DNA of 64,000 bases from Poseidonocella pacifica (GCF_900111875.1 NZ_FOJU01000003.1:124001-188000); one strand, 5' to 3'. Shown: positions 37,471 to 46,954, numbered from the stretch's first letter. Notes: a model not told the origin generated them from the letters alone. A program made the numbers and translations.

Positions 37471-37485
37471 GTTCGCCTCATGTTC
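37471..37485 (-). promoter_or_regulatory. LexA (SOS) box upstream of recA
   Basis: GTTCGCCTCATGTTC matches the alphaproteobacterial LexA site GTTC-N7-GTTC exactly. It lies 51-65 bp before the recA ATG. The rest of the 232-bp region between recA and the DUF2948 gene holds no gene that I can support. Confidence 0.85.
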
Positions 37486-37652
37486 TCGTAACATGAGGTC
37501 GTAAAGGGAACATTACAAGAAAATTCTCGCATCACTGATGTTTATCGGACTTGGTTAACAGAACCTTTCCGATATCCGCACCGTTCTGAAGAACAGTGAC
37601 CGCAAGATACACTATGGAAACCTACGACAGCGCCACCGCGAGAAGGCGATCC

Positions 37653-38114
37653 TTAGACCTCATGCGACGGGGCCCGCCCCGAAGGTGCGACATACGGACG
37701 AGTCACGTCTTTGAGTCGAAGGTCAACTGCTTCAACTTCGACACGAAGCGCTCCGTCGCCGGCAAGCAGAAAGACAATGTGCCCCCCACCGTCCGCCACC
37801 GGTTCGAAACCGATAGAAAGCAACGACAGGACAGTCTCGCGCTGCGACCGGTCCACACCTTGGCTTTCCACATTCAGAACATCAGAGACCACGAGGAGCG
37901 ATTGCACTCGCTCAGGAGCGCCCCCGCCCAGCTCCCACCGGAAGCGATTCAGCAAAAGCGCAAACTTTCGATCGGAGCGCAGCCAACGAATTTCCGTTAC
38001 CGGGAACACCGCGTCCTGCACCAAAGCGGAGATAACCTTGATGTCGTCGGGATCCACCGCGCCAACGTTCAGCGGCCCACCGAAGCCGTCCTCAAACCTT
38101 GCGTCGTCACTCAT
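37653..38114 (-). CDS. DUF2948 family protein
   Basis: A 153-residue protein of the alphaproteobacterial DUF2948 group ([21 protein letters not shown], then LLLNRFRWE and [16 protein letters not shown]). Function is unknown. Its ATG overlaps the murA stop as ATGA, so it is translated with murA. Confidence 0.93.
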   Translation of the reverse strand: MSDDARFEDGFGGPLNVGAVDPDDIKVISALVQDAVFPVTEIRWLRSDRKFALLLNRFRWELGGGAPERVQSLLVVSDVLNVESQGVDRSQRETVLSLLSIGFEPVADGGGHIVFLLAGDGALRVEVEAVDLRLKDVTRPYVAPSGRAPSHEV

Positions 38115-39379
38115 TCCTTCACCCGTTCGATTTTTGCTCCAACACCAGATAGCTTGCGCACGACATGTTCGTAGCCCCGATCGAGGTGATAGACGCGCGA
38201 CACCACGGTTTCCCCCTCAGCAGCAAGGCCTGCGAGGATCAGCGATACCGAAGCACGCAGATCGGTGGCCATGACCGGCGCACCCTTGAGGCGCTCTACC
38301 CCGGTGACCCGTGCGGTGCCCCCATGAACATCGATCTTTGCGCCCATTCGTATGAGTTCTGGGGCATGCATGAACCGATTCTCGAAAATCTTCTCTTCGA
38401 GCAAAGACGTCCCCTCCGCGGTGCAGAGAAGCGCCATCATCTGGGCCTGCAGATCCGTCGGGAACCCCGGAAAAGGAGCAGTGGTGACATCTACTGCCCT
38501 GAGGATGCCGTTTTTTCGCGAAACAATGAGGCCGCGATCCGTTTCGCGTACTTCGACGCCCGTTTCCTCAAGCTTGTCGCAGAATGCTCCAACAAGATCG
38601 CGGGAACCGCCCAGGAGTTCGACCTCGCCGCCACATATCGCCGGCGCGAGCATATAGGTCCCCAGTTCGATCCGGTCGGTCACGACGCGGTGGGTCGCAC
38701 CGTGCAGACGCTCGACGCCCTCAATCGTGATCGTCGAGGTCCCCTCCCCCTCGATCTGCGCACCCATGGCTTTGAGGCATCGGGCCAGATCGACAATTTC
38801 CGGCTCGCGCGCCACATTCTTCAGCACGGTCGTCCCTTTGGCGAGCGTCGCGGCCATCAAGGCGTTTTCCGTGGCTCCGACAGATACGATGGGGAACTCA
38901 TAGGTTCCGCCGCGCAGCCCACCGCTCGGCGCCTTTGCATGGACATAGCCTTCGCGGAGATCGAGTTCGGCGCCCATGGCTTCCAGCGCCCTTAGATGCA
39001 AATCCACCGGCCGGGCCCCGATGGCACATCCTCCGGGCAGCGACACGACCGCATGCCCCCGCCGCGCCAGAAGCGGCCCGAGAACCAGCACCGATGCGCG
39101 CATCTTGCGAACGATGTCATAATCGGCCTTGTCAGTGTTGAGATCATGGCTCGACATGGCAAGGACCTGTCCGCCTTGCAGCGACTGCACCTCCGCCCCG
39201 AGAGATTGCAGCAGCACGGTCATCGTTCGAATATCCGACAGACGGGGCGCGTTGGTCAGCGTCAAAGGCTCGTCGCTTAGAAGCGTCGCGGGCATGAGCG
39301 TCAGACAGGCATTCTTCGCCCCTGCAATAGGGATTTCGCCTTTCAACGGGCCATTGCCCGTCACCACAATCGAATCCAT
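38111..39379 (-). CDS. murA: UDP-N-acetylglucosamine 1-carboxyvinyltransferase
   Basis: A 422-residue enzyme of the first committed step of peptidoglycan synthesis. The catalytic cysteine is in [29 protein letters not shown] at the N-terminus and [14 protein letters not shown] are further signatures. The cysteine is retained, so it should be fosfomycin-sensitive as is typical of the family. A 47-residue gene lies six bases upstream. Confidence 0.98.
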   Translation of the reverse strand: MDSIVVTGNGPLKGEIPIAGAKNACLTLMPATLLSDEPLTLTNAPRLSDIRTMTVLLQSLGAEVQSLQGGQVLAMSSHDLNTDKADYDIVRKMRASVLVLGPLLARRGHAVVSLPGGCAIGARPVDLHLRALEAMGAELDLREGYVHAKAPSGGLRGGTYEFPIVSVGATENALMAATLAKGTTVLKNVAREPEIVDLARCLKAMGAQIEGEGTSTITIEGVERLHGATHRVVTDRIELGTYMLAPAICGGEVELLGGSRDLVGAFCDKLEETGVEVRETDRGLIVSRKNGILRAVDVTTAPFPGFPTDLQAQMMALLCTAEGTSLLEEKIFENRFMHAPELIRMGAKIDVHGGTARVTGVERLKGAPVMATDLRASVSLILAGLAAEGETVVSRVYHLDRGYEHVVRKLSGVGAKIERVKE

Positions 39380-39385
39380 CTGCCT

Positions 39386-39529
39386 CTATTCCTTTTTCTC
39401 GGTCTCATCGCTTCGGGCGCGGGCCTGCGCCTTGCGCCGTGCGAGGTTCGCCTTGAGTGCCTGCTTCAGCCGGTCTTCGCGGGTTTGTCCACTTTTGACC
39501 ACCGGTTTATCGCTGTTCTTTTTGGCCAT
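39386..39529 (-). CDS. 47-residue highly basic small protein upstream of murA
   Basis: A short reading frame starting MAKKNSDKPVVKSGQ and ending RARSDETEKKE. It is rich in Lys, Arg and Glu with no hydrophobic core, so it is probably disordered or a single helix (REDRLKQALKANLARRK). It ends six bases before the murA start on the same strand and lies just upstream of tRNA-Thr. Codon use is like that of the neighbours. Function unknown. Confidence 0.65.
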   Translation of the reverse strand: MAKKNSDKPVVKSGQTREDRLKQALKANLARRKAQARARSDETEKKE

Positions 39530-39614
39530 GGCCCCCTCTCTACAGCAGGGATGAAAAAGCGTCCAGATAGCGCTTGCGCCGCGCCAAGAATGTCCGTAAA
39601 GAGCCGCCCACGGC

Positions 39615-39691
<77 letters not shown>

Positions 39692-39750
39692 AATTGCACA
39701 AATATCTCAAATACTTCTAAAATATCAAAGCTTTGCGCTTGCCGACCCCT

Positions 39751-39769
39751 ACACAGCGGTCCTACACAG
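39751..39769 (+). repeat. Left arm-type repeat pair (TACACA x2)
   Basis: TACACAGCGGTCCTACACA: two TACACA units 13 bp apart, about 60 bp inside attL and just before the integrase start. The same arrangement (16 of 20 bases including one flank) recurs at 48791-48809 near attR. I infer integrase arm-binding sites. Confidence 0.55.
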
Positions 39770-39780
39770 TGACCCTGAAG

Positions 39781-41298
39781 ATGCCTAGTCCCTACAAAGA
39801 CCCTCTCAGCGGAATCTTTTACCTGAATGTCCGCGTTCCCACCGATTTGGTCGGAAAAATTGGTCGTAGGAAGATTCTCAAATCACTACGCACAAGAGAC
39901 CCCTCGGAGGCCAAGCAGCGGTTTTCTAAGGAGTATGCGACATTGCAGAAGCAATGGACGGCATTGCGCGCCGGACCGAAGCCCCTCCCCCACAAGCAAC
40001 TTGTCGCGCTTTCAGGACGCATCTACTCAAATCTGATGGATATCCTCGAGGACGAGCCGGGAGAGGCTGAGATATGGCACCAAGTCCTGCGCCTGAGTCA
40101 ACAAGCCGAGGCTGCTGTAAACGGGTTTGAGCAGTGGTACGGCGACGCTGCAGACCAACTTCTTGCAGAAGAAGGGATTGTGCCTGACCGCAGGAGCAGA
40201 GAGCGGCTACTCCGCGAAGTACATAACGCGTGGACGCAAGCAGCAGAACAACAGCTAAAACGCGCCGGAGGCGATTATTCCGAAGACCCAGCGGCCACCC
40301 GATTTCCGAAATGGAAGAGTGAGGAGCAGGCGCGAAATACCAATGAACGCCCGACACTGACGGCACTCTTCGAGCGCTGGAGAAATGACCATCTCAGCGA
40401 AGGGAAGTCAGCTAAAACCATCACAGACTTTTCGCAGAAACTTCAGAGCTTGAAAACGTATCTCGGCCACGAAGACGTCGCGCGCATGACCAACAAGGAA
40501 ATCTCTGAATGGTGCCAATACCTGCGCGATGAGAAGGGTCTCGCATCTAAAACAGTCAGCAGGAAATACCTAGCGGCGGTTCGAGCAATCCTAAGACATG
40601 GCCAAGCGAACTTCCTTATCACAACGAACCCTACGGAGGGCGTCGTCGTGAAGGTGGCAAAGAGAATAATAACCCGCCCGAAGGGTTTCACTGACGAAGA
40701 AACGAAGAAAATCCTCTTGGCTTCCTTGGCTGCACTAGAGCAAAACTCGAAGGTAAGCAAATACAACAGGCTTGCCCGACGGTGGTTGCCGTGGATTTGC
40801 GCCTACACTGGCGCGAGGGGCGGTGAAATTGCCCAACTTCGCAAGCAGGATTTGTCTTGGGAGGATGAAATTCCGTGGCTGACCATTACTCCGGAGGCGG
40901 GGACCGTCAAGTCCAGGCAATTTAGAACTGTACCGGTCCATCCTCATTTGCAGGAACTCGGCCTGACAAAGTTTATCAGCGATGCGCCAATGGGATATCT
41001 ATTCCATTCAGGCGCTCAGAATCTCGAACAAGCAATAGCCTTCTCGAGCAATGTGCGGGACAAAATCGCTAGTTGGGTCCGACACGAAGTTGGCGTCACA
41101 GATAACCGAATACAGCCAAACCATGCTTGGCGACACCGCTTCAAGACCCTTGGGCGCAACCACGCTATCGGTCTCGAATACCTCGACGCGCTTCAAGGCC
41201 ACACAGGTAAGGGTGCCAGCGAAGATTACGGAGAGTATTCCATCCGGGCACTGTACCGTGAAATATGTAAACTTCCACGGGTCGAGCTATATGACTAG
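39781..41298 (+). CDS. Tyrosine-type site-specific integrase
   Basis: A 505-residue tyrosine recombinase with an N-terminal DUF6538-like domain (SGIFYLNVRVPTDLVGKIGRRKI), a core-binding SAM-like domain at about residues 200-290 and a C-terminal catalytic domain. Visible catalytic residues are Arg346 (TGARGGE), His448-x2-Arg451 (HAWRHRF) and Tyr483, nine residues after the histidine of GH. ATG 39781 is chosen over an upstream TTG because the arm-type repeats lie in between. It recombines the tRNA-Thr site with the element. Confidence 0.95.
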   Translation: MPSPYKDPLSGIFYLNVRVPTDLVGKIGRRKILKSLRTRDPSEAKQRFSKEYATLQKQWTALRAGPKPLPHKQLVALSGRIYSNLMDILEDEPGEAEIWHQVLRLSQQAEAAVNGFEQWYGDAADQLLAEEGIVPDRRSRERLLREVHNAWTQAAEQQLKRAGGDYSEDPAATRFPKWKSEEQARNTNERPTLTALFERWRNDHLSEGKSAKTITDFSQKLQSLKTYLGHEDVARMTNKEISEWCQYLRDEKGLASKTVSRKYLAAVRAILRHGQANFLITTNPTEGVVVKVAKRIITRPKGFTDEETKKILLASLAALEQNSKVSKYNRLARRWLPWICAYTGARGGEIAQLRKQDLSWEDEIPWLTITPEAGTVKSRQFRTVPVHPHLQELGLTKFISDAPMGYLFHSGAQNLEQAIAFSSNVRDKIASWVRHEVGVTDNRIQPNHAWRHRFKTLGRNHAIGLEYLDALQGHTGKGASEDYGEYSIRALYREICKLPRVELYD

Positions 41299-41555
41299 AA
41301 GACAACTGAAGACGACCCAAGGTGAAGCTTCCAGTGAGACCGCAAAGCTTTGTTAATGCCATCTAGGAGCGCGCCGAAGCCCAGCGCCTTGGGCATAACA
41401 GGCAATTCCGAGCCGAAGAGAACGGCCTCAATCTCCACCGTCCGCATCGTGGGATAATAATAAAATTTTGAGGTTCTTGGGCAGCCGGGACAGAAAATGA
41501 GCTTGGTAGGCAAGATGCCCATATCGATCATTTGCCCTACAACCAAATTGTACAT
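41295..41555 (-). CDS. Doubtful 86-residue reading frame after the integrase
   Basis: An open frame with ILPTKLIFCPGCPRTSK near the start and a plausible amino-acid mix, convergent with and touching the integrase stop. It has no ribosome-binding site and I recognise no family. Between the integrase and the thermonuclease-like gene (41299-41931) nothing better is visible, so this stretch is best treated as spacer or decayed sequence. Confidence 0.2.
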   Translation of the reverse strand: MYNLVVGQMIDMGILPTKLIFCPGCPRTSKFYYYPTMRTVEIEAVLFGSELPVMPKALGFGALLDGINKALRSHWKLHLGSSSVVF

Positions 41556-41931
41556 GACGGCATCTGAAAACTTGGCTCAATGAGTAGTGGCATCCAAAGC
41601 GTTCGCCCCTCCCCTCTCCCAAACTCAAAGGAATACGATGAAGCGCTTTTCCATCGTATCGAAATCATGTTTGGGAGGCTTAGGGACTGGCGGCATGTGG
41701 CTACCCGTACGAGAGATAGCCCAAGGTGTGGCTGACGGCAATCGCGCTCGCAGCAACCGTGGGTCTATTGCGTGTAAGTCCATACCCTAGCACCACCATG
41801 TTTGCGGAACCGCCATACTTGGCGGTACACTCTTGCTAACTTTGTCACCGCACCCGCGTCGCCCCTCTCTATTATCTGGTACTTGGGGATGGCATACTGC
41901 AAATCTAACTACCGATTTCGGATGGCCCGCT

Positions 41932-42354
41932 TCAACAATACCCAGCTCTCTGTATCCGTGATCGTGCCGCTCTTGTCTCAAGGCCTCCGTACCGCCCCCC
42001 AGAGTATCTAGGGCAATCCAAAGCCTGCCCCTCGGCGATGGCCATGGCCCCTATGTCCTTGCCTTCCAGGTAGCAAACACCAACCCATCGGTCATAGGTG
42101 CGCTCGCCATTCAGCTCACAGGTAATCCTCTTCCCGCCAACAAGCCTTTGCATAAAGAAGGTGGCTTCACGCCCCGCTGGGGTGCTTCTCTCAGGGCCAT
42201 CTACCCCATTGAGCCTCACAGGCGTCCCGGCAACGACGATGGTGTCTACGTCTCTAACCTTGGTCACACGTCCCTCAATTACCTGAACAGAAATCCCGGC
42301 GCTGGGTAAAATTAGAAGCGCGGCAATGCTGAGGCGGATGAAGGCTTTGGACAT
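41932..42354 (-). CDS. Secreted thermonuclease-like (SNase-fold) protein
   Basis: A 140-residue protein with a signal peptide (FIRLSIAALLILPSAG) and a staphylococcal nuclease-like domain: EGRVTKVRDVDTIVVAG, VRLNGVDGPE and DRWVGVCYLEGKDIGAMAI. These align with the family's metal aspartate, Arg-x-x-x-x-D-x-P-E and D-R segments, so activity is plausible though the second arginine region is not canonical. ATG 42354 has AAGGAT; an upstream ATG is less likely. It would act outside the cytoplasm on DNA or RNA. Confidence 0.8.
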   Translation of the reverse strand: MSKAFIRLSIAALLILPSAGISVQVIEGRVTKVRDVDTIVVAGTPVRLNGVDGPERSTPAGREATFFMQRLVGGKRITCELNGERTYDRWVGVCYLEGKDIGAMAIAEGQALDCPRYSGGRYGGLETRAARSRIQRAGYC

Positions 42355-42450
42355 AGTAATCCTTAGTTTTCCACATGGCGCGAATAGGATGTCGCGCATG
42401 CACAACATGGTCCGTGTTTACTGAGCGACTAGGACACCTACTTCTACCCC

Positions 42451-42633
42451 ATGCGAACGAGCGAGCAACGCAAACATTTCGCTGACGTTGCAAAATCGGC
42501 CGAGAAAGCCCTGCCGATAGCGGCCAGTCGTCGACTGCTTAAGATACTACGACCGCATCCCGCTTCGCGGATATTGGCCCCTGTGATCAGCGCTACTATC
42601 ACCTACAGGCGATCAGTGAGGTATCTGGATTGA
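42451..42633 (+). other. Small reading frame, possibly frameshifted remnant
   Basis: A 60-codon frame (MRTSEQRKHFADVAKSAEKA at the start) whose first half looks protein-like. Past about 42535 a different frame on the same strand looks more protein-like (RFADIGPCDQRYYHLQAIS). This is what a frameshifted gene would show. It directly precedes the interrupted gene at 42629-42895. No family assigned. Confidence 0.25.
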
Positions 42634-42895
42634 ACGCAAACCCAACCTTGTCATTTCCAGCAACTCGCAGCACACCGTTGAGGATGAAGTGCCATTCAAA
42701 GTGGATATCTACAAACTCTCACGCAGGGACGGTTGGTCACTGAGAGTTGCGACCGAAGACGGGTAGTCCATTGTCTGGGACGATCTTTTTGAAGACCACC
42801 GAGCGGCAGTTGAAGAGGCAATCGGCACCATGCGCGGTGAAGGCGCGCTTGCTCTTACCTACGGTAGTTCAAACGTCGTTCCACTTAGGCAGTAG
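42629..42895 (+). pseudogene. Small gene interrupted by an in-frame TAG
   Basis: An 88-codon frame reads IERKPNLVISSNSQHTVEDE onward to VDIYKLSRRDGWSLRVATEDG, then TAG at 42764-42766, then SIVWDDLFEDHRAAVEEAI to SSNVVPLRQ and a normal TAG. The two halves join seamlessly into one small acidic protein of a kind I have seen as hypothetical proteins in Rhodobacterales. There is no ATG at the start, so the first codons may also be lost. Confidence 0.6.
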
Positions 42896-43087
42896 GCGAA
42901 CGGGCTGCAACGAGCCGAGCATTTGAAAGACTTCGCTTGGTGCCACGCGGCTTTTCGGAAGCAGCCGTTCGTGCCGATCTTGAGAAACTATTGTGACGAC
43001 CGCTCCTCGATGAATGTCGTCGAGATGACTTGACGACACGACTTTCTCAACCCACGGTGGCTACATTGCGCGATAAGGTTTGTCTCA

Positions 43088-43669
43088 ATGAGCGTCCGTA
43101 GATGGGCTTTAGTCCTTGGCGTCGCTTGGGTAGGTTTGGCCACCATAGGCACAGACGATTCAGAAAGAACACAAGCAAAGCCAATTGCACCCTCTAAAGT
43201 CAATCCGCCAAGGGTTGCAGAGACGCCTGTCAAACCGATGTGGGAAAAACTGACTGCCCCGAACCCCGAGAGTTACAGGACCCTCTATGTAACAGGCTCG
43301 GTTGTGAATGTCCGACGCGGCCCAAGTACCGCCTACGCTAGACTATTCCAGCTACGCAAAGGTCAAGCTGTCAAAGAACTAGAGACAAAAGAAGGCTGGA
43401 CAAAACTGTCTTCAGATAGCCGTTCGGGGTGGATGTCGGCAAAGTACCTAAGCCCTAGCAAGCCCATCGCCGCAGCTGCAAAGCCATCGACAAAACGGGC
43501 ACCTCAATGTCACCCCAATTACTCGGGTGCATGTGTACCAATCGCTAGCGATGTTGATTGCGCCGGCGGACGCGGGGACGGCCCTGCATATGTGCGCGGC
43601 CCCGTTCGGGTCGTTGGTAGAGACGTATATCGCTTGGATCGCGATAGGGATGGGATAGGTTGCGAATAG
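43088..43669 (+). CDS. Bacterial SH3 domain protein with Excalibur-like C-terminus
   Basis: A 193-residue protein with an N-terminal hydrophobic segment (WALVLGVAWVGLATIG, signal or anchor). A bacterial SH3 domain follows at about residues 66-122 (SVVNVRRGPSTAYARLFQLRKGQ). The C-terminal 55 residues are cysteine-rich: CHPNYSGACVPIASDVDCAGG, then YRLDRDRDGIGCE. That C-terminal unit is often found with secreted thermonuclease domains, and a thermonuclease-like gene is indeed 730 bp away on the other strand. The protein probably binds calcium and cell-wall material at the envelope. Confidence 0.82.
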   Translation: MSVRRWALVLGVAWVGLATIGTDDSERTQAKPIAPSKVNPPRVAETPVKPMWEKLTAPNPESYRTLYVTGSVVNVRRGPSTAYARLFQLRKGQAVKELETKEGWTKLSSDSRSGWMSAKYLSPSKPIAAAAKPSTKRAPQCHPNYSGACVPIASDVDCAGGRGDGPAYVRGPVRVVGRDVYRLDRDRDGIGCE

Positions 43670-44063
43670 AATGCGGAGGAAAGAACTATCACACTAAAGC
43701 TACATTTTCGCCCACGTCTTTCGCGGCTCTAACCAGGCATTCGGCGTCTTCAAGCCTCGCCCCAGTAGCGGCGCTTGTTGCCCACTGCAGCATTAATGTG
43801 ACTTCGAACGCGACAACGAGGGCAAGGCCAACATCATTACCTGTGAACCGAAGCGCTACTTACTCAGCAAGAAATTATTTAGCCGAATGTGATAGTCCAA
43901 TAAGTATTGTCTACACGCTGGAACACGTGATGCACGTCAAAGATTTTGCCAGACCAGACGGGTCTGACAGGAAGCTTTTGGTGAGAAATTTATTGCAAGT
44001 ATTATCTAAACAATCTTTAATCAAGCAGCAATCAACGATGCGCATAAAAAAATAGGCCTAAAA
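43670..44063. other. Spacer before the EVE gene, no confident gene
   Basis: This 394-bp stretch has an open plus-strand frame of 131 codons overlapping the end of the SH3 gene, without ribosome-binding site and with composition typical of chance. A minus-strand frame ending near 43690 (ARLEDAECLVRAAKDVGE) looks like the C-terminus of a truncated protein. Neither can be supported. The last 100 bases are AT-rich and may hold the promoter of the next gene. Confidence 0.3.
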
Positions 44064-45224
44064 TTGACCACATGGATTTTTCAGTGCAACCCAGATCATT
44101 ACGACATCGATGGGCTGCTAGCATCCGAAACACGGGATATTCTATTTGCTGCAAATCAACAAGCTTCACTTATGCGCCCGGACGACACTGTGTACATTTG
44201 GCGCTCACAAGGAAAACAAAAAACTGTTGCCGGTATTGTCGCCAAAGGTCACCTTCTTGACACCGCGAGCATCCGACCTGATTCTGAGCCTGGCAAGCTG
44301 TTCTGGGTAGATGAAACACTCGCGAATTCCAATGAGCCGCGTGTCCGCCTACGCATCGATGACGTTGCTAATAAACGGGAAGTTATCCACCGTGCATGGA
44401 TGATCACCGATCCAATATTGAGCGATCTGACGATACTTAAAATGGCGAATATGTCCAACTATGTGGTTGAAGGCGTGCACCTCGATCGCATCGGCGATCT
44501 TTGGGAAAGAACGGGCGTCAGTTGGTCTCGAGCTGAAAGCATTGCGGCACTGAGGGCTTATCATCAAACCTATGGTGGAAGCTTATCCCAGAAACCTGGT
44601 TCCCCGGTCGCTGACACCGCATCGCTGATTGGGCGCGCAGTTAAAGGTGTTTACAATAAGGTACTAAACTTCAGACACATTGACCCCCGCGATGTGAGGG
44701 AGGGTTTCTCTGGTGCAGGCGCGGTTGATCGTAAAGTCTGGGATGAGTTCTACGAACCATTAACTAAGGAAATCGACGCTGAAGCGCTGGAGCGCGAGTT
44801 CCTAAGACTCTGGCGCAGTTCTACCGCTAAACTAAGCAACGCACCTACTTCTTCTGATCAGCCAAGCACTTATCGACCAGGACCGCCCCCCCAGGGTGGA
44901 GATTATTTCGTTACGCACACAGCACATGAGCATTGGTTCGTCTACATTTTAGAACTTAACAACAAGAAGGCGCTAAAGGTCGGCATGTCACATGAACCAA
45001 AAAATCGACTTAGGCATTATAATCATACCATCATGCCAGAACTTACTGGCTTAAAATGGACACTAGCTTTTACTCATAGATTTGACGATGCTGATCATGC
45101 GTTGTCAGTAGAGCAAGTGGTTCTTCAATCCTTCGCCAAACACCAATTGCCAAGCAACGGCGAAATTCTAATGGGAGTAGACGCGATATCAGTTCAATTG
45201 GCGATCATTAATGCTTTAAATTAG
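44064..45224 (+). CDS. EVE domain - GIY-YIG nuclease fusion protein
   Basis: A 386-residue two-domain protein. The N-terminal 150 residues are an EVE/PUA-like domain (TTWIFQCNPDHYDIDG, DDTVYIWRSQGKQKTVAGI), a fold that binds modified DNA bases. The C-terminal part from about residue 290 is a T5orf172-type GIY-YIG nuclease: Y294 in FVYILE, ALKVGM at 303-308, and Arg in NRLRHYN. Between them lies an unassigned helical linker. The start is TTG at 44064. GC content is well below the neighbours. The architecture is that of a type IV, modification-dependent restriction enzyme; a phage-defence role is inference. Confidence 0.82.
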   Translation: MTTWIFQCNPDHYDIDGLLASETRDILFAANQQASLMRPDDTVYIWRSQGKQKTVAGIVAKGHLLDTASIRPDSEPGKLFWVDETLANSNEPRVRLRIDDVANKREVIHRAWMITDPILSDLTILKMANMSNYVVEGVHLDRIGDLWERTGVSWSRAESIAALRAYHQTYGGSLSQKPGSPVADTASLIGRAVKGVYNKVLNFRHIDPRDVREGFSGAGAVDRKVWDEFYEPLTKEIDAEALEREFLRLWRSSTAKLSNAPTSSDQPSTYRPGPPPQGGDYFVTHTAHEHWFVYILELNNKKALKVGMSHEPKNRLRHYNHTIMPELTGLKWTLAFTHRFDDADHALSVEQVVLQSFAKHQLPSNGEILMGVDAISVQLAIINALN

Positions 45225-45330
45225 AGAATGTCTCTACGCACTCATCTACCGCCCCCCATGTCTAACGGTTCATTCAACTTAGCACCCGCCGCGGACAGGC
45301 CCTCTCCATTCTTTTCACGAAGGTCTTCGT

Positions 45331-45367
<37 letters not shown>

Positions 45368-45700
45368 ATTAAACCACCTTAACGAATGACAACAATGCTT
45401 GCGTAGCTGGTCCACAAGGTTTGCGAGCATACTCCAAAAATATGCGAACACGGGGGTGTTCAAGAGCTACTTCGTGTTTCTCTGGGTGGAGAAATAGTAC
45501 CTACGGCAATAAGTGTATCGGTTCCGGGTCGATGCCATTTCGTCGCGAAAATCCGTCTCCCTGAGATAGGTATAGCGTCTCGCGAAATCCCCCCCTGGGG
45601 GGCACCCTCTGTCGATCACCTTCTCAATTTGCGGGACCCCTTGCCTAAAAATTTTATACAGACACACGCCTCCGACCTCACGATGAAATCAAAGTGCCCT

Positions 45701-45807
45701 TTCCCACTAGACCTTGGTTGTGCGGGAATACGTTGGGCCAGTGAAAACCTTCCCACATAAATGGGTTTGACATTTTGGGAAAAAATTCCCACAATGTCTA
45801 AGAGATC
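45701..45807 (+). promoter_or_regulatory. Serine recombinase promoter with palindrome and TTCCCAC boxes
   Basis: TTGACA at 45767-45772 and CACAAT at 45790-45795 are spaced by exactly 17 bases. Between them lies the palindrome TGGGAAAAAATTCCCA (45776-45791). TTCCCAC occurs three times in direct orientation (45701, 45750, 45786), with an inverted GTGCGGGAA at 45720-45728. The layout suggests a repressor-controlled promoter, or subsites for the recombinase itself. Confidence 0.6.
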
Positions 45808-45824
45808 ATTTGGAAGGACCCACA

Positions 45825-46373
45825 ATGCTTATCGGTTATGCTCGTACCTCAACCTTGGACCAGAAGGCAGGACTAGAAGCACAGCGACGCGACCTCACTT
45901 CTGCGAGGTGTGAGAAGATTTTCGAGGAACAAGTTTCTTCAGTGAATGTGGAACAGCGGGTAAAGTTGGATGCCGCGATAGATTTCTGCCGTGCGGGCGA
46001 CGTTCTGGTAGTCACTAAGCTGGACCGTCTGGCGCGCTCAGTGGCCCACCTCGTTACCATCACTGAAACCCTCGCAGAGAAAGGCGTGGCCCTCCGCATC
46101 CTTGACGGGGCGATTGATACGGGCACCCCGAACGGTCGCCTGATGTTGAACATGCTGGCCAGTATCGCGCAGTTCGAGCGGGAGATCATGCTTGAACGGC
46201 AGCGGGAGGGCATCGCCAAGGCGAAGGCAGATGGCAAGTATAAAGGGCGTAAGGCCACTGCGATGGCCAGAGCCGACGAAGTTAAGAAGCTGGCTGATGA
46301 AGGCATGCCGTCTCTCAAGATCGCGGAGACACTCGGCATTGGGAAGTCTAGCGTCTATCGCATCTTGCGCTAG
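45825..46373 (+). CDS. Serine recombinase, resolvase/invertase family
   Basis: A 182-residue small serine recombinase. The catalytic serine is Ser9 in IGYARTSTLDQ; the core also shows VVTKLDRLARS, NGRLMLNMLASIAQFEREI and the arginines of ERQREGIAKAKADGKYKG. The C-terminal helix-turn-helix reads SLKIAETLGIGKSSVYRIL. ATG 45825 has GGAAGGA. It could resolve dimers of the element or invert a segment; no obvious inversion partner site was found. Confidence 0.95.
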   Translation: MLIGYARTSTLDQKAGLEAQRRDLTSARCEKIFEEQVSSVNVEQRVKLDAAIDFCRAGDVLVVTKLDRLARSVAHLVTITETLAEKGVALRILDGAIDTGTPNGRLMLNMLASIAQFEREIMLERQREGIAKAKADGKYKGRKATAMARADEVKKLADEGMPSLKIAETLGIGKSSVYRILR

Positions 46374-46954
46374 GAGGAGGGAGAATGAAGCACGTCACTG
46401 ACGTTGCAACTTGCACGTCATAACCGTGGAGGAGCACTTATTGGGTAATTCCGCGATCTTTCTGAGGGTCGCCCGATTGTGACATGCGACGATGATTTTT
46501 CGTCTGGGTGAAAGTGAATAACATACCGCCCCATCGCCTGAGACTTTCTAAACGCGATCAACAGTCTTCTCACCCCTAAGGCTGACTGTCTGCAGTTTGC
46601 TAGAAATTGCCCAGCAGGAAGCCCACGCGGCCCTCGGAGGCCATGCTGGGTTTGGCTCTTTAGCGGCCTTCGAGAGACCGCATGTAGACCATTCAGAACC
46701 GTTCGATCAATTATCCCCCAACAATGCCTTTAACAGGCGTTCCATTCCTCTGGGAGTAGCCGACGAAGTTGCCGCTCTAGCTGGCGGTGCATTTCGTCTC
46801 AGGCGCATTCCTCCAGGATGGCATGTCAACACTTCCAAGCTTGCCATGAACTGACACACCGTAGCTCCGTGAGTGCCAACCGCGCGAGCAAGGCAGGGCA
46901 TATCCGTGCTTCAGATAGTGCTGGATCGCCCCCACTCCAAAAGGACCAGATCAC
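46374..46954. other. Spacer between recombinase and zinc-finger gene
   Basis: No confident gene in 580 bp. An 85-codon plus-strand frame at 46597-46854 lacks a clear ribosome-binding site and any recognised motif. AAGGA before 46955 serves the next gene. Confidence 0.4.
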
